Shown piece after piece: positions 53,986 to 62,990 of a DNA stretch of 64,000 nucleotides. Numbering within the stretch: the first letter of the stretch is position 1; each line of letters opens with the position of its first letter. The position numbers and the translations under genes are program-made. Where the stretch lies: assembly GCF_029946505.1 (NCBI RefSeq), contig NZ_JARZHG010000032.1:62001-126000 (forward strand). Reading direction: 5' to 3'. The notes beneath the pieces are model-generated. The model saw nothing but the letters and a program-made list of their open reading frames with translations. It had not been told where the DNA came from and did not search any database. Origin of the DNA: Polyangium sp. y55x31. GTDB lineage: Bacteria > Myxococcota_A > Polyangia > Polyangiales > Polyangiaceae.

Positions 53986-54993
53986 ATGCGCGTGAAGGTG
54001 TCTGCGCTGGGAGTCGTGGCTCTGATTTGTCTGGGCGGGGGGCGCGCAGACGCAGGGCCCGCGGAGGATCGCGCTGCAGCAGATGCGTTGTTCCAGGAAG
54101 GGCGGGAGTTGCTCAAGGGAGGGCGCGCGGCGGAGGCGTGTCCAAAGCTCGCGGCGAGTCAGAAGCTGGATCCGCGGCCGGGGAGGTTGCTCGCGCTGGG
54201 GGATTGCTACGAGACGAACGGGGAGACGGCGAGCGCATGGGCGACGTTCCGGGAGGCGGAGTCGACGGCGCGGGCCGCAAAGGACGAGCGGCGGATGGAG
54301 GAGGCGGCGCGGCGGGCGGGGGGGCTCGAGCCGAAGCTGGCAAAGCTCGTGGTGGAGGTGGCGCCGGAGGCGAGGGTCGCGGGGCTGGAAGTGCGGCGGA
54401 ACGGGAAGCCGGTCGAGGAGGCAGTGTGGGGAGCGGCGGTGCCGGTGGATCCCGGGGAGCAACGGATCGAGGTGACGGCGCCGGGGAAGAAGGGGTGGGC
54501 GGAGAAGGTGGTGGTGGAGGGGAAGGCGGGGGTGACGACGGTGAAGGTGCCGGCGTTGGGGGATGAGGTGACGGTGAGGCAGGGGGTGGCGAGGAGGGAG
54601 GAGGGGGCAGGGAAGAGTGGGGTGGCGATTGGGGTGGGGGCGGCCCTCGGGGCCGTAGGGATCGGGACGGGGATTGCACTTTTGGTGGCGGCGAGTGGCG
54701 CGGACAGCGACGCAGAAGCGCTCGACAGCTCGATGCCGGACGCGGCATGCGATCCCGCGCACCCAGAGAACGCTGCGAACAAGGGGAAGTGCGCGACGTT
54801 GCTCAGCACCCTGCAACGCAAGGACACGTTTGCCAATGTCGGCACGGCCGCCCTTGTCGTGGGAGGTGTTCTCGCCGTGGGCACCGTGGTCTATGCATTG
54901 TTGCCCGTGAAGACGCGCGCCACGACGGGATTCACTGTGCTGCCGACGGTGAATCCGACGTTCGCCGGCCTCGCGGCGACGGGCCGGTTCTGA
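53986..54993 (+). CDS. TPR-PEGA exported protein with C-terminal membrane helices
   Basis: 335 residues from ATG 53986, preceded by gaggt. Signal peptide, TPR-like repeat (DALFQEGRELLKGGRAAEAC, LLALGDCYETNGETASAWAT), a PEGA domain (VEVAPEARVAGLEVRRNGKP, PVDPGEQRIEVTAPGK), and two hydrophobic segments flanking a Cys-containing loop (AALGAVGIGTGIALLVAAS, VGTAALVVGGVLAVGTVVYA). It ends PTFAGLAATGRF, almost identical in ending to the protein at 58341. Probably anchored in the envelope with a surface-binding PEGA part. Codon third positions are heavily G. Confidence 0.85.
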   Translation: MRVKVSALGVVALICLGGGRADAGPAEDRAAADALFQEGRELLKGGRAAEACPKLAASQKLDPRPGRLLALGDCYETNGETASAWATFREAESTARAAKDERRMEEAARRAGGLEPKLAKLVVEVAPEARVAGLEVRRNGKPVEEAVWGAAVPVDPGEQRIEVTAPGKKGWAEKVVVEGKAGVTTVKVPALGDEVTVRQGVARREEGAGKSGVAIGVGAALGAVGIGTGIALLVAASGADSDAEALDSSMPDAACDPAHPENAANKGKCATLLSTLQRKDTFANVGTAALVVGGVLAVGTVVYALLPVKTRATTGFTVLPTVNPTFAGLAATGRF

Positions 54994-55069
54994 GCGGCAA
55001 GGTTGCCGTCTCGGCCAGCTGTCGCGTCTCGATATCTTCGATTTTCATTCGGAAAAGGGAGACACGCCC

Positions 55070-56623
55070 ATGCGCACGCGTCACACAACCATCGTTTCCC
55101 TGGGTATTCTCATTGCAGCGGGCTTCTGGCAGATGGCAGGTTGCTCGGCAGCGGCGGATGACTGCAGCCGCAACAACATCTGCACGGAGGATGGCAAGCC
55201 GTTCGGCAGTGTCTTGGAGCCTCCGCCCGGATGCGCGGCGTCGCCAAGCAAAGACGTGACCGTGCTCCGCGACGAGTGTGGCGTTTTCGTGAGCAACACC
55301 GTTACCGGCAGCGGAGCCGCGGGCAGCAGCGCAAACCCCTTTAAGACGATTGACGAGGCCGTCAAGGAGGCAACCAACAGAACAGCGCGCGTTTATGTGT
55401 GCGCAGACGGGGATTACAAGGAGCGACTGGACATTCCGGCCGGCATCTCCGTCTTTGGCGGTCTCGATTGTGCTGGCGGCACGTGGAGATACGGCGGGGC
55501 CACGAAGAGCAGAATCAACCCTGCCGCCCCTGACACGGCCGACGGTTTGCAAGCGTCGGTGCGGATAGCGGGGGACAAGGCGTCATCGTTCGAAGATTTC
55601 GAGGTCCTCGCAGCGAATGCGAAGGTTCCCGGCGGATCGTCCATTGCCATCATCGTCGACCGGGCGACCGTGGATTTCGTGCGGACCGAGATCACCGCGG
55701 GGGACGGTGCTGTGGGAGACCAGGGCGCGACGCCCACGGACGACATTGGGCCCGAAGAAAATCCCGATGATCCCGCCATTCGCGGCAACAACGGCCAGAA
55801 CGCTTGCATGGGCGGGGCGAGTGGGAACCCTGGGGGCGCGGCCAAGGCCAACACCTTTTGCACTGAATCGAGCGGCGGCAAAGGAGGCAATGGCCAGGAG
55901 ACCTCGGGCGACGCTGGTGGGGACGGCATCCCTGCGCCCAACCCCAATCCAAGTAATAAAGGCGTCGGTGGCCTCGGGGATAGCGGTCAGGGTTGCGATA
56001 CCGGCGAGGCAGGCGCCACCGGCGCAGATGGCACCGATGGAGCCGGAGCCGTGGAGGATGGCACGCTCGACGCAACCAAGGGGTACATCGGCGCAAGCGG
56101 CCAGCCCGGCACGAAGGGTGCGGTGGGGCAAGGCGGCGGCGGCGGTGGTGGTGCGCGAGGCAAGTCCGGATGCTTCGGTGCGAGCGGCGGCGGCGGGGGA
56201 GCCGGCGGCTGTGGCGGAAACGGCGGGCTCGGTGGGAGGGCCGGCGGTTCCAGCATCGCCATCGTGAGCCTCGGAGCCACGCTGTCCTTTGATACGGTCG
56301 ACATCACGACGAGTAACGGGGGCAACGGTGGGGCTGGCGGGTTCGGGCAGGCTGGCGGAATCGGTGGCAATCCGGGCAACGGTGGCGCTGGAGCGACGAT
56401 GGGTGGGGCAACGCCCAAAGCCTGCAATGGTGGCCCCGGCGGCAGTGGTGGCCTAGGCGGAACCGGCGGCGGCGGCCGCGGTGGTCACTCCATCGGCATC
56501 GCTCACAAGGGCGGGAATGTCTCGGAGATGGGAGTCACCATTGCTCCCGGCACGCCTGGCGGGGCCGGCGCTGGAGGTGGGGCCGTGGAAGGTGTCGTGG
56601 CCCCGATGCATGTATTCCCCTGA
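55070..56623 (+). CDS. Gly-rich lipoprotein with pectate-lyase-like repeats
   Basis: 517 residues from ATG 55070 with Shine-Dalgarno aagggag. Lipobox QMAGC. The N-terminal third includes DECGVFVSNTVTGSGAAGSS, then PFKTIDEAVKEATNR-type DUF1565/pectate-lyase-like repeat entry and VYVCADGDYKERLDIPAGIS, suggesting a right-handed beta-helix. The second half is extremely Gly-rich (GGKGGNGQ, GQGGGGGGGARG, GGCGGNGGLGG) with short strands. It is a likely outer-surface fibre or matrix protein. Paralogue encoded convergently at 56658; 34 bases between stops. Confidence 0.8.
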   Translation: MRTRHTTIVSLGILIAAGFWQMAGCSAAADDCSRNNICTEDGKPFGSVLEPPPGCAASPSKDVTVLRDECGVFVSNTVTGSGAAGSSANPFKTIDEAVKEATNRTARVYVCADGDYKERLDIPAGISVFGGLDCAGGTWRYGGATKSRINPAAPDTADGLQASVRIAGDKASSFEDFEVLAANAKVPGGSSIAIIVDRATVDFVRTEITAGDGAVGDQGATPTDDIGPEENPDDPAIRGNNGQNACMGGASGNPGGAAKANTFCTESSGGKGGNGQETSGDAGGDGIPAPNPNPSNKGVGGLGDSGQGCDTGEAGATGADGTDGAGAVEDGTLDATKGYIGASGQPGTKGAVGQGGGGGGGARGKSGCFGASGGGGGAGGCGGNGGLGGRAGGSSIAIVSLGATLSFDTVDITTSNGGNGGAGGFGQAGGIGGNPGNGGAGATMGGATPKACNGGPGGSGGLGGTGGGGRGGHSIGIAHKGGNVSEMGVTIAPGTPGGAGAGGGAVEGVVAPMHVFP

Positions 56624-56657
56624 GCCGATGCTCGGATGAGGAGGCGCCTCGCCAGGG

Positions 56658-58256
56658 TCAGAACGCTACTATCTCCCCCGTCACCCCGTTTGCTCCTACA
56701 TTGCTCATGCCGCCGCCGCCACCGGGACCACCAGTGCCGGGTGCGCCTGGTGTGATCGTCGTGCTCCCCCTCGTTTCGGGCGCTTTGCCGATGTGGGCGA
56801 CGCCGATCGCCGGACCGCCGGCGCCGCCGCCGCCGGGGCCGCCATTGCCGCCTTCACCGCCGTCGCCGCCTTTGCACCCGCTGTTCGCCGAGCCAGATTT
56901 GCCACCCCCGGTGGCACCCGCACCAATCGTGCCACCCGTTTGCCCGGTCGCCCCAGGACCACCATCCCCACCCGCGGAGGACTGCAATACACAATCCAAA
57001 AGGACAACCGAAGCGTTAACGCTCAGCAGTGCAATGCTCGCACCGCCTCCGAGTCCGCCCCCGCCGCCCTGACCACCGCAGCCCCCGGTGCCTCCACTAC
57101 CCCCGCTTGCTCCTGCGCGCGTGGTTCCGCCACAAACGCCTTGAGCCCCCCGGGCGCCCCCGCCGCCGCCGCCGCCCTGACCAGGTTTCCCGTACGCGCC
57201 CGACATCCCTGATGCCGGGACGTAACCCGTTGCATCAATCTTACCTGCGGCTGCTCCGGCGCCGGGTCCCCCCGGTTCACCGTCTTGTCCACCCTTTCCT
57301 TTGCCTATGCCTCCATCCGAGCAATCCCAAGCGCCCGACTCCAACTCTCCAAGGCCTCCTTGGCCGGCCGTTCCAGTCGGAGCGCCATCCGCTCCATCGC
57401 CTCCCGCGAAGGCCATGAACGTGGGCGTGGTCTGAACGGTGCCGCCGTCACCACCTTTGCCACCAACGCTGGTCGAGCCGTCAGGGCACGTCTTCGTCAC
57501 CGCCGCGCCGCCCGGATTGTCAGCGCCGGCCTCGCAGATTCCCTTGCCGACAGTGCCCGGCAATCCACTCAATCCACTCAGGGTTTGCGGGTCATCCGGC
57601 GGAGTCTCCCCTTGCGCCCCGCCCTGTGCAGTTCCGCCCTCCAGATCGCAACGCGCGAACTCGACGGTCGAGCCGTCGACGATCGCCGCGATCGAAGACT
57701 TCGCCTCCTCACCGGCCGCCGCTGGCTGATCGTAGCTCGGTGCCTGCGCAATCACGTCCTGCACCTGGAGCGATCCGCCACCGGCCACGCGCAATGCAAT
57801 GCCGTCCGCAGGCGCGATTGTCGCCCGCTTCGCCGGATCGACCACATACGCCCAACCATTCGCACAGTCGAATCCGCCGAAGATGGACACGCTGTCGGCC
57901 CTGGCCTCTTCTGCGTACGTTTCCGCGCACGCATAGACTCTGAACTTCGCACTCTTGGCCGCGTCGAGCCCCGCTTGAAGCGACTTGAATGGCTTTGCCT
58001 TCGTTCCATCACCGCCGTCCGCAGCAGATGCGCGCACGAAGATGCCGCACTCGTCCTTGATGACCGAGCTGTCTTCGCTCGGGAGCGCTTTGCACTCGGG
58101 CGAGATCTCTCCACCGCCGCGATATTCGTCACCGTTTCGCAGGCAAATGCCATTCTCGCTGCAATCGCTGGAGTACGAAGCACATGCCGCGAGTTGCGCC
58201 ATCGCGGCACATGCCAGAATTCCGAGATACGCCAGGGACTTGTGTAGGGTGCGCAT
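56658..58256 (-). CDS. Gly-rich lipoprotein, inverted paralogue of 55070 gene
   Basis: 532 residues from ATG 58256. An ATG two codons upstream is in frame, but the Shine-Dalgarno gaggagac and comparison with the paralogue (MRTRH against MRTLH) favour 58256. Lipobox QLAAC. Matches the 55070 product in CSENGICLRNGDE, KDECGIFVRAS, KPFKSLQAGLDAAK, VSIFGGFDCANGW and the Gly-rich second half (GQGGGGGGGARGAQG, GGCGGQGGGGGLGGG). It presumably has the same surface role. Together with the TPR-PEGA gene it forms the right half of a palindromic gene duplication. Confidence 0.8.
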   Translation of the reverse strand: MRTLHKSLAYLGILACAAMAQLAACASYSSDCSENGICLRNGDEYRGGGEISPECKALPSEDSSVIKDECGIFVRASAADGGDGTKAKPFKSLQAGLDAAKSAKFRVYACAETYAEEARADSVSIFGGFDCANGWAYVVDPAKRATIAPADGIALRVAGGGSLQVQDVIAQAPSYDQPAAAGEEAKSSIAAIVDGSTVEFARCDLEGGTAQGGAQGETPPDDPQTLSGLSGLPGTVGKGICEAGADNPGGAAVTKTCPDGSTSVGGKGGDGGTVQTTPTFMAFAGGDGADGAPTGTAGQGGLGELESGAWDCSDGGIGKGKGGQDGEPGGPGAGAAAGKIDATGYVPASGMSGAYGKPGQGGGGGGGARGAQGVCGGTTRAGASGGSGGTGGCGGQGGGGGLGGGASIALLSVNASVVLLDCVLQSSAGGDGGPGATGQTGGTIGAGATGGGKSGSANSGCKGGDGGEGGNGGPGGGGAGGPAIGVAHIGKAPETRGSTTITPGAPGTGGPGGGGGMSNVGANGVTGEIVAF

Positions 58257-58340
58257 CGGCATGTCTCCTCACTTGCTGGAAGCCAAGGGAAAGCGTCGAT
58301 CGATGAGCCGGGATCGACGAGCGAGACGCGGACGGTCTCC

Positions 58341-59300
58341 TCAGAAGCGCCCGGACGCCGACAAACCTGCGAACGTGGGTGCCACGATCGGAAGCACGTC
58401 GAGCCCCGTCGTCGGGGACTTCTTCTTGGGCCATAGCGCGTAGGCCACGGTTCCCGCTGCGATCAGCCCGCCGGCGATGGCCACACCCACGCCGACGTTG
58501 TGAAGGGTATCCGTCTTGCCGAGTTTGTCCTTGAGCTCGCTGCACTGCGCCGTGTACGTGCCGTGTTGCGGATGCGCAGTGTTGCAGACTGCTTCGGGGA
58601 TCGAATCGCGAAGTGTGCGCGCAGCGGTCAGCTCGCTCTCCCCCGCTACGATCAGCCCGATCCCCGTCCCGATCCCGATCACCCCGAGCCCCGCGCCCAC
58701 CGCAATCAGCGCGACACTTTTGCCCCCCGGCTGCCCCCCAATCTTCGGCGCCAGCACCAGACTCACCTCCTGGCTCTGCGCCTTCTCCACATCGACCGTC
58801 TTCAGCACGTCGTCGTGCCCCGGCAGCTTCGCCTCGATCACCCGCTTGCCCGGGTCCACGAACACCGCCTTCGCCAGCGGCGCCTGACCCACGAACCGGC
58901 CGTCGACGTAGATCTTCGCCCCGCCGATGTTCGTGCCGATCGTCACCGTGCCGACTTGCTTCTTCGCCTCTTCCAGCCGCTTTTGCAGCGCCTCGCGCAC
59001 CTCGGCTTTGCCGCCCGCCGGGAACTCCTCCAGCGCGTACGACAGATGCTCGGCTGCGTCGCGGTACTGACCCAGCGTCATCTCCACGTCGCCCAGGTTG
59101 CCCGCGAGATCGAAGCTCTTTCGCAGATCCCACGCCGCCTGGTACGACGCCTCCGCCTCGGCCCACTTCTGCTCGTCGAAGAGCTTGTTGCCCGTCTCGA
59201 AGAGCTCCGCCGCCCGCGCCGCGTCGTCCGCGTATGCAGGCGAGGCGCCCGCGACCAGGAGCGCGAAGCTCACCGTGGAAAGCAGTGCCTTGGTTCGCAT
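58341..59300 (-). CDS. TPR-PEGA exported protein, inverted paralogue of 53986 gene
   Basis: 319 residues from ATG 59300; the ATG two codons earlier is directly against the Shine-Dalgarno gggaggg, so 59300 is preferred. Signal peptide, TPR-like part (AAELFETGNKLFDEQKWAEA, SFDLAGNLGDVEMTLGQYRD), PEGA domain (GTVTIGTNIGGAKIYVDGRF, FVDPGKRVIEAKLPGHDD) and two hydrophobic segments (VGAGLGVIGIGTGIGLIVAG, VGVAIAGGLIAAGTVAYAL) ending PTFAGLSASGRF. Clear paralogue of the 53986 product with a Cys pair conserved between the helices. Followed by the Gly-rich gene on the same strand. Confidence 0.87.
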   Translation of the reverse strand: MRTKALLSTVSFALLVAGASPAYADDAARAAELFETGNKLFDEQKWAEAEASYQAAWDLRKSFDLAGNLGDVEMTLGQYRDAAEHLSYALEEFPAGGKAEVREALQKRLEEAKKQVGTVTIGTNIGGAKIYVDGRFVGQAPLAKAVFVDPGKRVIEAKLPGHDDVLKTVDVEKAQSQEVSLVLAPKIGGQPGGKSVALIAVGAGLGVIGIGTGIGLIVAGESELTAARTLRDSIPEAVCNTAHPQHGTYTAQCSELKDKLGKTDTLHNVGVGVAIAGGLIAAGTVAYALWPKKKSPTTGLDVLPIVAPTFAGLSASGRF

Positions 59301-59321
59301 GCTCATCCCTCCCGAAGCTAC

Positions 59322-60194
59322 CTAGAAAAGCCGCCGCGGCGCTGAGGTCGTGGTGGTCGGCGCGGCCGTCGTGGTCGGCGCGGTCTTCGTCGTCGTCGTC
59401 TTGCGTGGCGTGGTCGCGACCGGCTTGACCCCGGGATTCGTCGGCGCCGTCGTCGTGGGTTCCGCCGCCGGCTCTTCCACGGGTGCAGGCTCCGCGGTCG
59501 CTGAAGGCTCCGCGGGCGTGGGCTCGGGCGCGGCCGGCTCCGCCGTCACCGGAGGCATCGGGATCTTGCCGGGCGTCGTCGGCACCGTCACGGCGATCGG
59601 CGCGCTCGACGAGACGCCCGCATCGTTGTTTCCGCTCGAGACCTTGCCGCGCAGGAGATACGCCGCGCCGCCGCCGAGCAACGCCGCGACGACCACCACG
59701 CCGATCCAGATTCCGATGCTGCGTCCGCCTTCGTCCTCGTCTTGCGACGCTTGCGGGGCTGCGGGGCGTGAGCCCGGCGCGGGCGCCGCGGGGCCGAGCG
59801 ACGCGGAGGGCAGCATCGAGCGATCGATGCCGCCGCTCGTCGTCCATGGGCTCGACGTCGGGTCTGCGATCTCGGCTTGCGGCGGCGGCGGCGGCGGACG
59901 GAGACCGCCGGGCGGCAGCTCCATCTTCGTCGTGGGCATGTGCCGCGCGTCCATGACCTCGACCTTCATGTCGGCCGAGATCCGCACCTTGGCCATGTCC
60001 ATGGTCTTCAGGCGCTGCCGTCGCTTCGGCACCTCGATCGGCGCGACGTAGGCGCGTGCCTCGCGCTCGCCGTGCGAGGTGATCACGTTTTCGCCTTCGG
60101 CCGCCGGCGCCGTGGACGGCGCCGCGGGCGTGCCCGCGTCTGCTTGCGGGGCTCCGCTCGGCGGCTGAGCTCCCTCGCGATTGTCGGCGCTCAC
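59322..60194 (-). CDS. Single-pass membrane protein with Pro/Thr-rich tail
   Basis: 290 residues from GTG 60194, preceded by gggaggg. A cytoplasmic half contains VPKRRQRLKTMDMAKVRISA and a Pro-rich stretch, then one membrane helix (SIGIWIGVVVVAALLGGGAA) and an external tail rich in Pro, Thr and Ala. It looks like the juxtamembrane and tail portions of the kinase at 52444 but has no kinase domain. It lies 21 bases upstream of the TPR-PEGA gene and is probably cotranscribed with it. Function unknown. Confidence 0.72.
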   Translation of the reverse strand: MSADNREGAQPPSGAPQADAGTPAAPSTAPAAEGENVITSHGEREARAYVAPIEVPKRRQRLKTMDMAKVRISADMKVEVMDARHMPTTKMELPPGGLRPPPPPPQAEIADPTSSPWTTSGGIDRSMLPSASLGPAAPAPGSRPAAPQASQDEDEGGRSIGIWIGVVVVAALLGGGAAYLLRGKVSSGNNDAGVSSSAPIAVTVPTTPGKIPMPPVTAEPAAPEPTPAEPSATAEPAPVEEPAAEPTTTAPTNPGVKPVATTPRKTTTTKTAPTTTAAPTTTTSAPRRLF

Positions 60195-60390
60195 GCGCTC
60201 CCTCCCGGGCCTTTCACGATCCAAGTGCTCCGCAGGACCATGATGCCCCGGATCGCCGCGTTCGCGCCACCTTCCGATCGTTCGTTCACGTCGCTCGTCT
60301 GGCCCTCGCGCACCTTGACGGGGGTAGCGCAACCCGCCCCCGAAAGCCAAGGCCGATCTCTGCTGCAAGCCCTCCGGCGGCTTTTATGGC

Positions 60391-62943
60391 ATGACGCTCG
60401 CCGTGCCCACGCCCCTGGCCAGCCGCCTTCCCGCCCCGGACGATGTCGATCCGACGCTCGTCTTCGACAGGTTCCTCGACTACGTCGCCGAGAAGGATCT
60501 CGAGCTCTACCCGGCCCAGGAAGAGGCCCTGCTCGAAATCGTCGGCGGCAAGAATGTGATCCTCAACACCCCGACGGGGTCGGGGAAATCGCTCGTGGCC
60601 ACGGCGATGCACTTCCTTGCGATGTCGCAGGGCAAGCGGTCGTTCTACACGTGCCCGATCAAGGCGCTCGTCAGCGAGAAGTTCTTCGCGCTCTGCCGGG
60701 ACTTCGGCCCGGAGAACGTCGGCATGATGACGGGGGACGCGTCGGTGAACCGCGACGCGCCGATCATCTGCTGCACGGCTGAGATCCTCGCGAACATCGC
60801 GCTGCGCGAGGGGGAGCGCGCGGACGTCGATTACGTGATCATGGACGAGTTCCATTACTACGCGGACCGCGAGCGCGGCGTCGCGTGGCAGGTCCCGCTC
60901 CTCACGCTGCCGCAGGCGACGTACCTGCTCATGAGCGCGACGCTTGGAGGCGCGGACGCGTTCGCCAAGATCCTCACGAAGCTGAACGGCAAGGAGACCG
61001 CGCTCGTGCGCTCGCGCGAGCGGCCCGTCCCGCTCGACTTCGAGTACAGCGAGAGGTCGCTACACGAGACCGTGCACGACCTCGTCCAGAAGGGGCGCGC
61101 GCCGATCTACATCGTCTGCTTCACGCAGCGCGCCGCCGCCGAAGAGGCGCAGAACCTCATGAGCCTCGACTACGCGTCGAAGGACGACAAGCGCGCGATC
61201 GCGAAGGCGCTCGAAGGCGTGCGGCTCGACAGCCCCTACGGCAAGGAGTTCAGCCGCTTCGTGCGTCACGGGATCGGGATCCACCACGCGGGGCTCTTGC
61301 CGAAGTACCGGCTGCTCGTGGAGAAGCTCGCGCAGAAGGGGCTGCTCAAGGTGATCTGCGGGACGGACACGCTCGGCGTCGGCGTGAACATCCCGATCCG
61401 CACCGTGCTGTTCACGAAGCTCTGCAAGTACGACGGCGAGAAGACGGCGATCCTCAGCGTGCGCGACTTCCAGCAGATCGCGGGGCGCGCGGGGCGCAAG
61501 GGCTTCGACGATCGCGGCACCGTGGTGGCGCAGGCGCCCGAGCACGTGATCGAGAACCTCCGGCTCGAGGCGAAGGCCGGAAACGATCCGGTGAAGAAGA
61601 AGCGGATCGTGCGCAAGAAGCCGCCCGAGAAGGGCTACGTGCACTGGGATCGATCCACGTTCGATCGGCTCATCGCGGGCGAGCCCGAGCCGCTCGTATC
61701 GCGCTTCTCGGTCTCGCACGGGATGCTGCTCAACGTGCTCGGGCGCGAGGGCGACGGCTGCCGCGCGATGAAGACGCTTCTCAACGAGGTGCATGAGACC
61801 CCGGCGCAGCGGCGGATCCACAAGAAGACCGCGCTCTCGATGTTCCGCTCGCTCGTGCGCGGCGGCGTGATCGAGCTCGTGCCGCTCGCCGAGCGTGACG
61901 AGACGGGCCGGCGGGTGCGCGTGAATGCGGACCTGCAGGAGGACTTCACCATCAACCACGCGCTCGGGCTGTGGCTCGTGGAGACGGTGGAGCTGCTCGA
62001 TCGCGACAGCGATCTCTACGCGCTCGACGTGCTCACGCTGGTCGAGAGCATCCTCGAGAACCCCGATCTCCTCTTGATGAAGCAGCTCGACAAGCTGAAG
62101 CGCGAGAAGATGATCGAGCTCAAGCAAGCCGGGATGGAGTTCGAGGACCGCGTCGCGGAGCTCGACAAGATGGAGTACCCGAAGCCGAACGCGGACTTCA
62201 TCTACGAGAGCTTCAATGAGTTCGCGAAGAAGCACCCCTGGGTCGGGCGCGAGAACATCCGGCCGAAGTCGATCGCACGCGAGATGTTCGAGGGGCTCTG
62301 GTCGTTCTCGGACTACGTGAAGGAGTACGAGCTGCAGCGGAGCGAGGGACTGCTCCTGCGTTACCTCTCGGACGTGTACAAGGCGCTCGTGCAGACGGTG
62401 CCCGACCGCGAGAAGACCGACGAGCTCGACGACGTGGAGATCTTCCTTGGCGCGATCGTGCGGCAGGTCGACAGCTCGCTCATCGAAGAGTGGGAGCGGA
62501 TGAAGAACCCCGACCGCGTGATGGCGGTGGTCGAGGGCAAACCCGAGCCGAAGGAAGAGCAGTTCGACATCACCACCGACACGCGCGCGTTCGTGGCGCT
62601 CATCCGCAACGAGCTGTTCGCGCTGGTGCGCGCGATCGCGCGGAGGGACTACATCGAGGCAGCGGAGCTCGTGGAGGCCGGCGGCGAGGACTGGACGTCG
62701 CGGCGCTTCGAGGAGGTGCTCGCGCCGTTCTGGGAAGAGCACGCGGAGGTCCGCACCGATCCGAAGGCGCGCAGCCCCGAGAACACGCAGATCCGGCAGT
62801 GGCCTTTCATCTGGGAGTTCTCGCAGATCCTCGTCGACGAGGAAGGCGAGAGCAGCGGATGGGCGCTCGAAGGCGTGATCGATCTCGACAAGTCGCGTGA
62901 CGCGAACAAGCCGGTGATCTCCTTGCGGCGGATCGCTTCGTAG
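60391..62943 (+). CDS. DEAD/DEAH-box helicase, DUF3516 (Ski2-like) family
   Basis: 850 residues from ATG 60391. Helicase motifs: [16 protein letters not shown], Ia [80 protein letters not shown] and [18 protein letters not shown]. The long C-terminal part ([20 protein letters not shown], later [15 protein letters not shown]-like) fits DUF3516. Such proteins are ATP-dependent RNA or DNA helicases common in actinobacteria and myxobacteria; the exact substrate is unknown. Divergent from the 59322 gene with 196 bases between. Confidence 0.93.
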   Translation: MTLAVPTPLASRLPAPDDVDPTLVFDRFLDYVAEKDLELYPAQEEALLEIVGGKNVILNTPTGSGKSLVATAMHFLAMSQGKRSFYTCPIKALVSEKFFALCRDFGPENVGMMTGDASVNRDAPIICCTAEILANIALREGERADVDYVIMDEFHYYADRERGVAWQVPLLTLPQATYLLMSATLGGADAFAKILTKLNGKETALVRSRERPVPLDFEYSERSLHETVHDLVQKGRAPIYIVCFTQRAAAEEAQNLMSLDYASKDDKRAIAKALEGVRLDSPYGKEFSRFVRHGIGIHHAGLLPKYRLLVEKLAQKGLLKVICGTDTLGVGVNIPIRTVLFTKLCKYDGEKTAILSVRDFQQIAGRAGRKGFDDRGTVVAQAPEHVIENLRLEAKAGNDPVKKKRIVRKKPPEKGYVHWDRSTFDRLIAGEPEPLVSRFSVSHGMLLNVLGREGDGCRAMKTLLNEVHETPAQRRIHKKTALSMFRSLVRGGVIELVPLAERDETGRRVRVNADLQEDFTINHALGLWLVETVELLDRDSDLYALDVLTLVESILENPDLLLMKQLDKLKREKMIELKQAGMEFEDRVAELDKMEYPKPNADFIYESFNEFAKKHPWVGRENIRPKSIAREMFEGLWSFSDYVKEYELQRSEGLLLRYLSDVYKALVQTVPDREKTDELDDVEIFLGAIVRQVDSSLIEEWERMKNPDRVMAVVEGKPEPKEEQFDITTDTRAFVALIRNELFALVRAIARRDYIEAAELVEAGGEDWTSRRFEEVLAPFWEEHAEVRTDPKARSPENTQIRQWPFIWEFSQILVDEEGESSGWALEGVIDLDKSRDANKPVISLRRIAS

Positions 62944-62990
62944 CTCGCTCGCCGCTTCCGTACGTCCGGGAGGTGCTCCACAATGGCGCC

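Noticed and set aside
61060-62742. Minus-strand open frame of 560 codons within the helicase
   Set aside because: The helicase has all motifs in the plus frame; the opposite frame is His/Leu/Arg-rich shadow.
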